From contig JAGXBH010000004.1 in NCBI GenBank assembly GCA_018971185.1, forward strand, positions 1 through 64,000: a stretch of 64,000 nucleotides of DNA, read 5' to 3'. How positions within the stretch are numbered: position 1 is the stretch's first letter; the number at the start of each line of letters is the position of its first letter. This document shows, in pieces, positions 45,428-54,463 of the stretch. Position numbers and translations under genes: made by a program. The stretch comes from Acidobacteriota bacterium (GTDB lineage: Bacteria; Actinomycetota; Acidimicrobiia; Acidimicrobiales; RAAP-2). Below the pieces are notes generated by a model. That model was not told the DNA's origin. It made no database searches and saw nothing but the letters and a program-made list of their open reading frames with translations.

Positions 45428-45690
45428 TCCCGGTACGGACCTGCGTGGTCTGTCGTCGACGCCGCGAGTGGGATGAACTCCAACGCGCGGGTCGGTCGCC
45501 GGACGGTGGGTGGTATCTCGGTCCCGGGGCAGGTCGCGGGGTGTGGTGGTGCCGCGAGGGGGAGTGCCTCTCAGGGGTCCGCGTGACCCGCGTGGCGCGT
45601 GCGTTGCGGCGCCCCCTCGACGAGAGCGACGTCGCCGGACTGCGCGAGTTGGCGCAGCGCTCGAAAACGGTTGTAGTTGTGGAAGAATAG
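45424..45690 (+). CDS. ylxR: YlxR family RNA-binding protein with non-standard start
   Basis: The ~88-residue product has the DUF448/YlxR core (VPVRTCVVCRRRREWDELQR ... RGVWWCREGECL ... RVARALRRPL). The family sits between nusA and infB in many bacteria and has been linked to RNase P and nucleoid-associated roles. No ATG, GTG or TTG precedes the conserved VPVRTC. The only codon placed like a coupled start is ATA 45424, overlapping the nusA TAG (ATAG), with GGGGGA 6 bases upstream; the next codon is GTC. GTG 45442 would remove the first cysteine. Use of ATA or GTC is inference. Confidence 0.85.
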   Translation: MVPVRTCVVCRRRREWDELQRAGRSPDGGWYLGPGAGRGVWWCREGECLSGVRVTRVARALRRPLDESDVAGLRELAQRSKTVVVVEE

Positions 45691-45696
45691 GGAATT

Positions 45697-48417
45697 GTGC
45701 TTGCGGAGCGCGAGCACACGATTCAAGGGAATGTTTTGGCGCAGAAGAAGATCCGGGTACACGAGCTCTCCAAGGAGCTCGGTCTAACGAGCAAGGAGCT
45801 GCTCGCACTCGCCCAGACGCTGGGTATTGGAGCGTCGAGCCCCTCCGCCTCCATCGAGGACGCCCAGGCGGACCGTATCCGCCGCAAGGCGGACAACGAG
45901 GGTCTGCGTCGCGAGGTGGCACCCGAGGAGTCGACCAAGACCAAGTCACGGCCCGCCAGGGCCGCGACGCCCGAGGTCGTGGAGGAAACCGTGTCACCCC
46001 CGGTCACCTCGTCGAGCACGAGTACCGCGGTTCACGCGGCGCCCGTCAGCGACGCCGAGGTTCCCTCGCCCGTCGGCGAAGCCCCTCGCGTCGTGAGGAG
46101 CCGTCCGGCGGTGGCGCCGAAGCCAGCGGCGCCCCGGGTCGCGCCGGCGGAGGGACCGACGACGATCAGGCCGACCCAGCGAACCAGCGGTGAGGGGGGC
46201 GACGTTGTGCCCGCGAAGCGGCCGCCGCTCTCCCAGAGTGGTCGTCCCATCCCGCCACCCCCGGGGCGCCCCATGAGCCCTTCGGGTCGCCCGATCCCAC
46301 CGCCCCCGGGCATGCGCCGCCCCGGCGGACCCGGTGGCGCGCCCTCGAGTCGACCCGGCGGCGCCGGAGCGCCTCGTCCGATGAGCGCGCGTCCCTCGTC
46401 CGGGGGAGCGCCGCGTGCGGGCGGACCCTCACGTCCAGGGGGCGCCGGCTTCGCCGCGCGACCGGGTGCGGCCACGGGTGCGGGGGCCTCGGGTCCGGGA
46501 CGCGGCCCGGCGAACCGTGGTTCGGGCGGACCGCGCGGCTCGCAGCGAAAGACGACGCGTCGCCGTCGTCGTAACGTCGAGGAGCTCGAGCCGACCCAGA
46601 TGACGACCTGGCAGCCGAGCTCGGCGCCCGTCCCCGACGGGGACATCATCATCGAGCGCGGATCCACCGCCAAGGACGTCGGCCCCAAGCTGAATCGTTC
46701 CGCAGCCGACATCATCCGCTTCCTCTTCCTGCAGGGCGAGATCGTGACCGCCGTACAGGGCCTGAGTGACGACATGATCGAGCTCTACGCCGCCGAAGTC
46801 GGCGCCTCGGTGAAGTTGGTCGACCCGGGTGAGCAGCAAGAGGCGGCGCTGCTGGCGCGTTTCTTCGACGAGGAGGACATGGACGAGGACATCGAGGCCA
46901 CGCCGCGTCCTCCCGTGGTGACCGTGATGGGTCACGTCGACCACGGTAAGACCAAGCTGCTCGACCGGATTCGCAAGACCAACGTGGTGGCGGGCGAGGC
47001 GGGTGGCATCACCCAGCACATCGGTGCCTATCAGGTGACCTGGCAGGGTAAGACGATCGCGTTCCTCGACACGCCGGGACACGAGGCCTTCACCGCGATG
47101 CGCGCGCGTGGCGCCAAGGTCACCGACATCGTGATCCTCGTGGTCGCCGCCGACGACGGCGTCATGCCCCAGACGGTGGAGGCCATCAACCACGCCAAGG
47201 CCGCGGAAGTCCCAATCATCGTCGCCGTCAACAAGATCGACAAGGAGGACGCCAATCCCGATCGCGTCCTGCAGCAACTCAGCGAGCACGGTCTCGTGCC
47301 CGAGAAGTGGGGTGGTGACACCATCACCGTCGAGATCTCGGCGCTGCAGGGACTGGGCATCGACGACTTGCTCGAGCAAGTGCTGCTGGTGGCCGAACTG
47401 GCCGAGCTCTCCGCGCGACCCTCGGGCCGCGCCACGGGGACGGTGCTCGAGGCGAACCTTGAGGTGGGCCGTGGTCCGGTGGCCACCGTGATGGTGCAGT
47501 CGGGCCTCCTGCGTGTCGGCGACCCCGTCGTCGCCGGCGCGGCCTTCGGCAAGGTCAAGGCGTTGATCAACGACCAGGGTAAGCAGATCAAGTCGGCGGG
47601 CCCGTCGACGCCCGTGCAGATCCTCGGGTTCTCCGAGCCGCCCTTCGCGGGCGACGAGATGCGCGTCGCCCAGGACCTGGGCAACGCGCGCTCCCTCGCT
47701 GAGGCGCGCGCACAGCGTGTGCGCCTGGTGGGACACCAGCCCGTGGCCTCGGCGTCGGGTGCGCGTCTCGAGGACCTGTTCGAACAGATCCAACGGGGCG
47801 AGACCGCCACGCTCAACATCGTCTTGAAGGCTGACGTGCAGGGCTCGCTCGAGGCGTGCACCGAATCGCTGCGCAAGCTCGAGCGCGATGACGTGAAACT
47901 GGTGATAGTGCACCGTGGTGTCGGAGGGATCACTGAGAACGACGTGCAGCTGGCCAAGGCCTCCACCGCGACGATCATCGGTTTCAACGTACGTCCCGAC
48001 CGGCGCAGCCGCGAGCTCGCCGAGTCCGAGGGCGTGGAGATCCGCACCTACGAGATCATCTACAAGTTGATCGAGGAGATCGAATCGGCCATGCTGGGTC
48101 TCCTCTCGCCCGTCTTCGAGGAAGTGGTCACCGGCGAGGCCGAGGTGCGCGAGGTCTTTCGAGTCCCGCGGATCGGTGCGATCGCCGGATGCCTGGTCCG
48201 CGAGGGGGTCATCACCCGAGGGTCCAAGGTCCGCTTCCTGCGCGAGGGGACCATCATCTGGAAGGGGTCGATCACCTCACTGCGTCGCTTCAAGGACGAC
48301 GCGCGCGAGGTGCAGGCGGGTTACGAGTGCGGCATCGGTCTCTCGGACTACCAGGATCTCAAGGAGGGCGACGTCATCGAGACGTTCGAAGAGCGCGAGA
48401 TCCCGCGAACGGCCTAA
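45697..48417 (+). CDS. infB: Translation initiation factor IF-2
   Basis: This protein of up to 906 residues delivers initiator tRNA. It has an N-terminal helical subdomain ([19 protein letters not shown]), a long disordered Pro/Arg/Gly-rich linker with a repeated GRPIPPPPG unit (about 175-205), then the GTPase domain with GHVDHGKT near residue 411, DTPGHEAF and NKIDKEDA, and domains II to IV. The annotated start is GTG 45697 with GGGA just upstream; TTG 45736, with AAGGGA five bases before it and closer to the family N-terminus ([10 protein letters not shown]), is an equally good alternative. rbfA follows after 3 bases. Confidence 0.94.
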   Translation: MLAEREHTIQGNVLAQKKIRVHELSKELGLTSKELLALAQTLGIGASSPSASIEDAQADRIRRKADNEGLRREVAPEESTKTKSRPARAATPEVVEETVSPPVTSSSTSTAVHAAPVSDAEVPSPVGEAPRVVRSRPAVAPKPAAPRVAPAEGPTTIRPTQRTSGEGGDVVPAKRPPLSQSGRPIPPPPGRPMSPSGRPIPPPPGMRRPGGPGGAPSSRPGGAGAPRPMSARPSSGGAPRAGGPSRPGGAGFAARPGAATGAGASGPGRGPANRGSGGPRGSQRKTTRRRRRNVEELEPTQMTTWQPSSAPVPDGDIIIERGSTAKDVGPKLNRSAADIIRFLFLQGEIVTAVQGLSDDMIELYAAEVGASVKLVDPGEQQEAALLARFFDEEDMDEDIEATPRPPVVTVMGHVDHGKTKLLDRIRKTNVVAGEAGGITQHIGAYQVTWQGKTIAFLDTPGHEAFTAMRARGAKVTDIVILVVAADDGVMPQTVEAINHAKAAEVPIIVAVNKIDKEDANPDRVLQQLSEHGLVPEKWGGDTITVEISALQGLGIDDLLEQVLLVAELAELSARPSGRATGTVLEANLEVGRGPVATVMVQSGLLRVGDPVVAGAAFGKVKALINDQGKQIKSAGPSTPVQILGFSEPPFAGDEMRVAQDLGNARSLAEARAQRVRLVGHQPVASASGARLEDLFEQIQRGETATLNIVLKADVQGSLEACTESLRKLERDDVKLVIVHRGVGGITENDVQLAKASTATIIGFNVRPDRRSRELAESEGVEIRTYEIIYKLIEEIESAMLGLLSPVFEEVVTGEAEVREVFRVPRIGAIAGCLVREGVITRGSKVRFLREGTIIWKGSITSLRRFKDDAREVQAGYECGIGLSDYQDLKEGDVIETFEEREIPRTA

Positions 48418-48420
48418 CCC

Positions 48421-48780
48421 ATGGCCCATTCCTCGAGCCACCATCCCTACCCGCGCTCCGCGCGGGTCAACCAGATCCTGCGCGAGGTCATCTCCGAGGA
48501 GATCCTGCGCCTCGGAGATGTCGACGAGCGATTGGGATTCCTGACGGTCACCGGCGTCGAGATCACCGCGGACATGCGCCAGGCGATGGTCTACCTCGAT
48601 TCGCTCGACGAGGAGCGTGCGGCGGCACTGGAGGAACGACGGGCTCAGATCCAGGGATCGGTGAACGCGCAGACGCGCCTGAAGCGCACGCCGCGGCTCT
48701 CCTTCATGGCCGATCCCGCGATCGCCAGTGGTAACGCGGTTGAGGACGCCCTACGTCGACAGCGTCATGACGACGACTAA
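48421..48780 (+). CDS. rbfA: Ribosome-binding factor A
   Basis: This 119-residue 30S maturation factor has a KH-like fold with RSARVNQILREVISEEILRLGD, LTVTGVEITADMRQAMVYLDSL and RTPRLSFMAD. Start ATG 48421 lies 3 bases after infB. Its end overlaps truB by 14 bases. Confidence 0.94.
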   Translation: MAHSSSHHPYPRSARVNQILREVISEEILRLGDVDERLGFLTVTGVEITADMRQAMVYLDSLDEERAAALEERRAQIQGSVNAQTRLKRTPRLSFMADPAIASGNAVEDALRRQRHDDD

Positions 48781-49654
48781 TGGCCTCCTGCTGATCGACA
48801 AACCGGGTGGGCTCACGAGCCACGACGTCGTCGCCAGGCTACGAAGGCTCTACGACGAGCGTCGGATCGGCCACGCCGGCACCCTGGACCCGATGGCCAC
48901 CGGGCTCCTGGTGGTGGCGCTCGGTCCCTCGACACGATTGCTTCGCTTCGCCCAGGCCCAGGTCAAGCGCTACAGCGGCGAGGTCCGTCTCGGAGTGGCG
49001 ACGGACACGCTCGACGCTGACGGAGTGGTGGTCGCGCGCGCGGCGGTGCCCGTCCTGGCTTCGGACCAGGTCAACGCCCTGGCGGCGATGATGGTCGGGC
49101 GCCAACTCCAGGTGCCCCCCATGGTCTCGGCGTTGAAGGTGGGCGGACGTCGACTGCACGAGCTCGCGCGCGAAGGTGTCGAGGTCGAGCGAGCGCCCCG
49201 CGAGATTCACATCGAGAGGTTCTCGCTGGCGGCGACCGAGGACCCCGACCGGTGGCGCTTCGACGTCACGTGCTCGGTGGGGACGTACGTCCGTGTCCTA
49301 CTGAGCGACCTGTCGACGAGGATGGGGACCGTGGGGCACCTGAGCGCGCTGCGACGGCTCTCGAGCGGTGCGCACCGGGTCGAGGATGCCCTTAGTCTGC
49401 AAGAGTTGTCGAACTTGGCTGACGCGACGGCGGCCCTCGAGCCACCGGCGCGGCTCGTCGAGGGCCTGGCGTGGACGACCCTGGACGAGGGTGAGGCCGC
49501 GAGGATGCGAATGGGGCAGCGACTGCGCCTCGCCGAGGACCACGTCGCCGAGGAGATCGCGGCCTTCGAGAGCGATGGGACCTTGGTGGGGATCCTGCGA
49601 CGTCGCGGAGACCTCTGGAAGCCCGAGATCGTCATGACGGGCGCTGCGACGTGA
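48767..49654 (+). CDS. truB: tRNA pseudouridine-55 synthase
   Basis: This 295-residue enzyme has NGLLLIDKPGGLTSHDVV, the catalytic aspartate in GHAGTLDPMATGLL, and VPPMVSALKVGGRRLHELAREG. Start ATG 48767 lies inside rbfA, where the frame enters the conserved region at once. The stop overlaps ribF by four bases (GTGA). Confidence 0.94.
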   Translation: MTTTNGLLLIDKPGGLTSHDVVARLRRLYDERRIGHAGTLDPMATGLLVVALGPSTRLLRFAQAQVKRYSGEVRLGVATDTLDADGVVVARAAVPVLASDQVNALAAMMVGRQLQVPPMVSALKVGGRRLHELAREGVEVERAPREIHIERFSLAATEDPDRWRFDVTCSVGTYVRVLLSDLSTRMGTVGHLSALRRLSSGAHRVEDALSLQELSNLADATAALEPPARLVEGLAWTTLDEGEAARMRMGQRLRLAEDHVAEEIAAFESDGTLVGILRRRGDLWKPEIVMTGAAT

Positions 49655-50601
49655 GAGTCGGCCACTTCGACGCCGCGCTGCAGCGACCCAGCGTGGTCTC
49701 CTTCGGCGTGTTCGACGGACTACACCGAGGCCACCAGGCTCTCCTCTCTGAGGTGGTGCGTCTGGCGCACGACAACGCCGCGCACGCCAGCGTCGTGACG
49801 TTCGATCCTCACCCCGCTCTGGTGCTCTCGCCGTCGACGGCACCGCGGTTGATCGGCACCATGGACCAGCGCCTCGAGGGGATGGACCGACTGGGTGTGG
49901 AGCAGGTACTGGTGATGGACTTCGACCAGCAGTCGGCGGCGGAGTCGGCGACGTCCTTCGTGGAACGGGTGTTGGTCCGCCAGCTCGGAGTGTGCGACCT
50001 GGTGGTCGGCGACGACGTCCACTTCGGTCGCGATCGCGAGGGCGACGTGGCGCTGCTCGTACGCCTCGGCGAGCGCCATTCGTTCCGCGTGCACTCCTCG
50101 CCGACCTACGGTGGGCTCAGTCGTTTCAGCTCTTCGTCGGTCCGGGCGCGACTCGCGGCCGGCGACGTCGCGGCCGCGGCCGCGATCCTCGGTCGCGCTT
50201 TCGTCCTGCGCGGGCTTGTCGTGCACGGCGACGCGCGCGGACGTGAGATCGGCTTCGCCACCGCGAACTTGCAGACCCACGAGCGCCAGCAGTTGCCGGC
50301 GTTGGGGATCTACGCCGCCGCCGTGCATCTCGAGGACGGGCGCTGGCGCTGCGGCGCGGTCTCGGTGGGCACGCGTCCCCAGTTCTACGAGGACGGGGGG
50401 GTCCTGGTGGAGGTGCACCTCCCCGACTTCGAGGGCGACCTGTACGGGCAGCGGCTGGACGTCGCCTTCCTCGAGCGACTTCGTGGCGAGAAGACCTTCG
50501 CCACCCTGGACGAGTTGGTCGAGCAAATGGGCCACGATGTCGCGCGCAGCCAGCAAATCTTCGAGAATTTCGATTCCACCGTCTCGGTCCTGCTAGGATA
50601 G
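49651..50601 (+). CDS. ribF: Bifunctional riboflavin kinase / FAD synthetase
   Basis: This 316-residue enzyme makes FMN and FAD. The N-terminal adenylyltransferase half has [18 protein letters not shown] and [20 protein letters not shown]; the kinase half has [16 protein letters not shown] and [30 protein letters not shown]. Start GTG 49651 is coupled to truB. Its stop TAG overlaps the last base of a TAGGAT hexamer likely used by rpsO. Confidence 0.95.
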   Translation: MRVGHFDAALQRPSVVSFGVFDGLHRGHQALLSEVVRLAHDNAAHASVVTFDPHPALVLSPSTAPRLIGTMDQRLEGMDRLGVEQVLVMDFDQQSAAESATSFVERVLVRQLGVCDLVVGDDVHFGRDREGDVALLVRLGERHSFRVHSSPTYGGLSRFSSSSVRARLAAGDVAAAAAILGRAFVLRGLVVHGDARGREIGFATANLQTHERQQLPALGIYAAAVHLEDGRWRCGAVSVGTRPQFYEDGGVLVEVHLPDFEGDLYGQRLDVAFLERLRGEKTFATLDELVEQMGHDVARSQQIFENFDSTVSVLLG

Positions 50602-50683
50602 TTTCTCGGTCAGCGACGCTGATCGTGTGAGTCGTCGAGGTGACGGCTCGCAACGGGACCCCCGACTCATAAGGCAAGACTCC
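50594..50683 (+). promoter_or_regulatory. Promoter hexamer and structured leader of rpsO
   Basis: TAGGAT at 50594-50599 overlaps the ribF stop. The ~78-base leader holds TCAGCG/CGCTGA (around 50611) and a GAGTCG/CGACTC pairing (about 50629-50668). S15 autoregulates through leader structures in several phyla; a link here is inference. Confidence 0.4.
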
Positions 50684-50941
50684 ATGGCTGAGAAGCAGCA
50701 GATCATCAAGGACTATCAGGCGCACGCCACGGACACGGGCTCGCCCGAGGTCCAGATCGCGATCCTGACGGACCGGATCTCGCACCTCACCGAGCATCTC
50801 AAGGTCCACAAGGGTGATCATCACACCCGGCGCGGACTCATGAAGCTCATCGGCCAGCGACGTCGCCTGCTCGATTACGTGCAGCGCGGCAACGTGGAGC
50901 GATACCGCGAGTTGATCGGGCGTCTCGGAATTCGTCGCTAG
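50684..50941 (+). CDS. rpsO: 30S ribosomal protein S15
   Basis: The 85-residue protein is standard: [51 protein letters not shown] and [12 protein letters not shown]. Start ATG 50684 is preceded by AAGG. rpsO directly before pnp is a deeply conserved order. Confidence 0.97.
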   Translation: MAEKQQIIKDYQAHATDTGSPEVQIAILTDRISHLTEHLKVHKGDHHTRRGLMKLIGQRRRLLDYVQRGNVERYRELIGRLGIRR

Positions 50942-50947
50942 CCGGTC

Positions 50948-50968
50948 CACGCCGACGCCGTCGGCGTG
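50948..50968 (+). other. Perfect 9-bp hairpin between rpsO and pnp
   Basis: CACGCCGAC at 50948-50956 pairs with GTCGGCGTG at 50960-50968 around a 3-base loop, 7 bases after the rpsO stop. No T run follows. In other bacteria the rpsO-pnp gap holds an RNase III site or a weak terminator used in PNPase control. Confidence 0.6.
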
Positions 50969-51074
50969 TCCAACACATCCGAGTTCTCGGAGGCCAGTGG
51001 AGAACAGTCGCGTCAGGCGGCGGTTGCTCACTGGGATCCGGGCGGAGTGTTGCTAACCGCATAAGGAGCATTCC

Positions 51075-53552
51075 ATGACTGACGCAATCCGCGTAAGTAG
51101 TCCCATCACGGGCACCGACAAGACCCTCAGCTTCGAGGCCGGTCGTCTGGCGCAACTCGCCGACGGCGCTGTTCTCGCGCGACTGGGCGATACCGTCCTT
51201 CTCGCCACCGTCGCCGCCGCGCGCAGTGTGCGTGAGGGCATCGACTTCTTCCCCCTGACGGTGGACATCGAGGAGCGGGCCTACGCGGCCGGCAAGATCC
51301 CCGGCTCGTTCTTCCGTCGCGAGGGCAAGATCTCGGACCAGGCCGTGCTGATTTGCCGGCTCATCGACCGTCCGCTGCGCCCGTCGTTCCCCAAGGGTTT
51401 CCGTAACGAGGTCCAGGTGGTCGGAACTGTCTTCAGTGCCGACCAGGAGAACCCGCACGACATCCTCGCCATCAATGCCGCTTCGGCCGCGTTGATGATC
51501 TCGGGGATCCCCTTCGACGGTCCCATCGGCGCGGTTCGTCTGGCGTACACCACCGACGGTGTCTGGGCGCCGCACCCGACCTTCGCCGAGGGCGACGCCG
51601 CCACCTTCGAGCTCGTGGTCGCCGGCCGCGCCCTCGAGGACTCGGTCGAGTCCGACATCGCCATCATGATGGTCGAGGCGGGAGGCACCGAGGGATCCTT
51701 CGAGATGTACGCCGACGGTGCCCCGAAGGTGTCCGAGGAGGTCCTTGCCGAGGGTCTCGAGGCTTCCAAGTTGTGGATCCGCGAGGCGATCAACCTGCAG
51801 CGCGAACTGGTGCGCGAGTACGTGGCCCAGCACGGTGAGATCCAGACCATCGAGTACAAGACGTTCACCGACTACCAGGAGGACGTGCTGGCTCGCGTGA
51901 GTGAGGTGGGTGAGGCCGCGCTGGCCGAGGCCAACAAATTGACGACGAAGACGGCGCGCAACGCGGCCCTCGACGCGGCGACCAAGGACATCATTGAGCA
52001 GCTGCCCGAGTTCGCGGATCGTCAGAGCGAGGTGAAGGCCGCGGTCAAGTCGCTCACCAAGAAGATCGTGCGCAAGCGCATCACGGCCGAGGGAGTGCGT
52101 ATCGACGGGCGTAGTTCCTCCGAGATCCGACCGCTCTCCGCGCAGGTCGACCTGTTCCCGATGACCCACGGATCGGCCCTGTTCCAGCGTGGCGAGACCC
52201 AGGTGGTCAACGTGACGACCCTGGGAATGCCCCGCATGAAGCAGCAGATCGACTCGATCACCCCCGACGAGTTCCGTCGCTACATGCACCACTACAACTT
52301 CCCGCCCTACTCGGTGGGCGAGACCGGTCGCGTGGGGGCGCCGAAGCGCCGCGAGGTGGGTCACGGGATGCTCGCCGAGCGCGCGCTCGTGCCCGTGCTG
52401 CCCAGCGAGCAGGAGTTCTCCTACACGTTGCGCGTCGTCTCGGACGTGTTGCAGTCCAATGGCTCGACGTCCATGGCGTCGGTCTGTGGCTCCACCCTCT
52501 CGTTGATGGCCGCCGGTGTACCGATCAAGGCACCGGTGGCGGGCATCGCCATGGGTCTGGTCTACGAGGATGGCGTGTACTCGACGCTCACCGACATCCT
52601 GGGCGCCGAGGACGCTTTCGGCGACATGGACTTCAAGGTTGCCGGTACTGCCGACGCGGTGACGGCGCTACAGCTCGACACCAAGATCGACGGACTTCCG
52701 GCGGACGTGCTGGCCAAGGCGTTGCACCAGGCCAAGGAGGCGCGCCTGGCGATCCTCGACGTGATCACCTCGACGATCCCCGAACCGCGTCACGAGGTGG
52801 CCGCGGTGGCGCCGAAGATCGTGTCACTCGAGATCCCCATCGACAAGATCGGTGAGGTCATCGGGCCCAAGGGTAAGGTCATCAATACCCTGCAGCAGGA
52901 GACTGGCGCCGACATCACGGTCGACGACGACGGCGTCGTGGGCACGGTCACCATCGGAGCCAAGGACGGAAGGGCGGTCGAGGAGGCCAAGCGTCGCATC
53001 TCGCTGATCCTGGATCCGCCCACGGCCGAGATCGGAGCGGTCTATCAGGGACGCATCGTCAACGTCGCCAAGTTCGGCGCCTTCGTGAGCATCCTGCCTG
53101 GTCGTGACGGACTGCTGCACATCTCCAAGATGTCACCGCTCAATGGGGGCAAGCGTATCGGTCAGGTCGAAGACGTCGTCGAACTCGGTCAGGCGATCGA
53201 AGTCAGGGTCGACGACATCGACCCTCAGGGCAAGGTGTCCTTGTCGCTGGCCGGTGACTACGCCGACATGGCGTCAGAGGACGCGCCGCGTGACCGTGGC
53301 GACCGTGGTGAACGTGGTGACCGTGGTGACCGTGGTGACCGTGGTGACCGTGGTGACCGTGGTGACCGTGGTGGGCGCGATCGCGGTGAGCGCCCTTCGC
53401 GCGCGAACTCCTCGACGCTTGCGAGTCCTAGTTTCGAGGCGACCTTCGAGGCGGAGTTGGCCGAGGAGATCGGCGATCTCGGGCCCGGTGGTCCGTCGTT
53501 CTCCGAGAACGATGGTGGCAATCGCCGCGGTCCGCGTCCTCGCCGCCGCTAG
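51075..53552 (+). CDS. pnp: Polynucleotide phosphorylase with RGD-repeat tail
   Basis: This 825-residue exoribonuclease degrades RNA 3' to 5' with phosphate. It has two RNase PH domains (the second starting IRPLSAQVDLFPMTHGSALFQRGETQ, with the active-site aspartate segment EDAFGDMDFKVAGTADAVTALQLD), a KH domain (PIDKIGEVIGPKGKVINTLQ) and an S1 domain (VYQGRIVNVAKFGAFVSILPGRDGLLHISKM). The ~90-residue tail starts with tandem RGD repeats and ends in GPRPRRR. Start ATG 51075 follows AAGGAG. The tail is likely disordered and may bind RNA or partners. Confidence 0.96.
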   Translation: MTDAIRVSSPITGTDKTLSFEAGRLAQLADGAVLARLGDTVLLATVAAARSVREGIDFFPLTVDIEERAYAAGKIPGSFFRREGKISDQAVLICRLIDRPLRPSFPKGFRNEVQVVGTVFSADQENPHDILAINAASAALMISGIPFDGPIGAVRLAYTTDGVWAPHPTFAEGDAATFELVVAGRALEDSVESDIAIMMVEAGGTEGSFEMYADGAPKVSEEVLAEGLEASKLWIREAINLQRELVREYVAQHGEIQTIEYKTFTDYQEDVLARVSEVGEAALAEANKLTTKTARNAALDAATKDIIEQLPEFADRQSEVKAAVKSLTKKIVRKRITAEGVRIDGRSSSEIRPLSAQVDLFPMTHGSALFQRGETQVVNVTTLGMPRMKQQIDSITPDEFRRYMHHYNFPPYSVGETGRVGAPKRREVGHGMLAERALVPVLPSEQEFSYTLRVVSDVLQSNGSTSMASVCGSTLSLMAAGVPIKAPVAGIAMGLVYEDGVYSTLTDILGAEDAFGDMDFKVAGTADAVTALQLDTKIDGLPADVLAKALHQAKEARLAILDVITSTIPEPRHEVAAVAPKIVSLEIPIDKIGEVIGPKGKVINTLQQETGADITVDDDGVVGTVTIGAKDGRAVEEAKRRISLILDPPTAEIGAVYQGRIVNVAKFGAFVSILPGRDGLLHISKMSPLNGGKRIGQVEDVVELGQAIEVRVDDIDPQGKVSLSLAGDYADMASEDAPRDRGDRGERGDRGDRGDRGDRGDRGDRGGRDRGERPSRANSSTLASPSFEATFEAELAEEIGDLGPGGPSFSENDGGNRRGPRPRRR
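53290..53370 (+). repeat. Nine tandem 9-bp units encoding RGD in pnp
   Basis: The unit GTGACCGTG repeats nine times, and the last six copies (53317-53370) are identical. Copies two and three each differ by one base. Reading frame gives alternating Arg-Gly-Asp. Copy number could change by slippage without a frameshift. Confidence 0.95.
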
Positions 53553-53557
53553 ACGAG

Positions 53558-53604
53558 CGACACACCCCGGTTCGCGACCGCTGGTCGCGAACCGGGGTGT
53601 GTCG
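53558..53604 (+). terminator. 22-bp perfect hairpin after pnp
   Basis: Positions 53558-53579 are exactly complementary to 53583-53604 with a GCT loop, starting 5 bases after the pnp stop. No T run follows. dapB starts 47 bases later from its own promoter. Confidence 0.8.
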
Positions 53605-53651
53605 CGTCAAAGCCACCATCGCCTGGCGCATGGGACCTGTAGGGTGAAGGC

Positions 53652-54422
53652 GTGAAGAGGATCGCGATGGTGGGCGGGGCCGGTCGAATGGGTCAGGCCC
53701 TCGCCGAGAACCTGAACCTGATTGACGGCCTGGTCGTGAGCGCGCTCGTCGACGTACGAGAGCCCGGACATCTCTTCGGCGCCTCCTACTTCGAGTCGAT
53801 CGACGCACTGAAGCCCTCCGAGATCGACGTCGTCGTCGACTTCTCGCAGCCCGACTCCGTCGTGAGCAGCGCTCGATGGTGCGCCCAGCACCGACGAGGT
53901 CTGGTCATCGGCACCACCGGGCTCGACGAAGGGCAACGGGCGCAGGTGCAAGAGGCCGCGACCGCGACCGGGGTCCTCATGGCGGCGAACTTCTCCCTCG
54001 GGGCGGTGTTGAGCGAGCGCTTCGCCGCGATGGCGGCCCCGTATTTCGATCGCGTGGAGATCATTGAATTGCACCACGACCGAAAGGTCGACGCCCCGTC
54101 GGGCACCTCACTCACCACGGCGTCGCGTATCGCTGCGGCGCGTCGCGTCGCGGGACGGGTGACACCCGCGGAACCCACCCGGCGCGTCACCGTGGAGGGG
54201 GCCCGGGGGGCCGACGCGGGTGACGGGGTGCGAATCCATTCGGTGCGACTGCCCGGACTGGTGGCGCACCAGGAGGTTCTCTTCGGTGGGGCGGGCGAGG
54301 GGCTGACCATTCGACACGACTCCTACGATCGCGTCAGTTTCGTGCAGGGTGTCGCGATCGCGGTGGCCTTCGTGGACGAAACACCGGGTTTCACCTGGGG
54401 AATCGACGGGTTGATCGTCTAA
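53652..54422 (+). CDS. dapB: 4-hydroxy-tetrahydrodipicolinate reductase
   Basis: This 256-residue enzyme of lysine and meso-diaminopimelate synthesis has nucleotide-binding GGAGRMGQAL at the N-terminus, VIGTTGLDEGQ, and the catalytic ELHHDRKVDAPSGTS. Start GTG 53652 has TAGGGT at 53640-53645, six bases upstream. dapA follows, 41 bases on, with its own promoter-like hexamer. Confidence 0.95.
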   Translation: MKRIAMVGGAGRMGQALAENLNLIDGLVVSALVDVREPGHLFGASYFESIDALKPSEIDVVVDFSQPDSVVSSARWCAQHRRGLVIGTTGLDEGQRAQVQEAATATGVLMAANFSLGAVLSERFAAMAAPYFDRVEIIELHHDRKVDAPSGTSLTTASRIAAARRVAGRVTPAEPTRRVTVEGARGADAGDGVRIHSVRLPGLVAHQEVLFGGAGEGLTIRHDSYDRVSFVQGVAIAVAFVDETPGFTWGIDGLIV

Positions 54423-54463
54423 AGCGCCCCGAGTGTGGTGTGTATCGCTGGTAACTTCGTTAG

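Noticed and set aside
46230..46320. Repeat in infB that might be a mobile or regulatory repeat
   Set aside because: It encodes the Pro/Gly-rich linker usual in actinobacterial IF-2 and has no features beyond low complexity.
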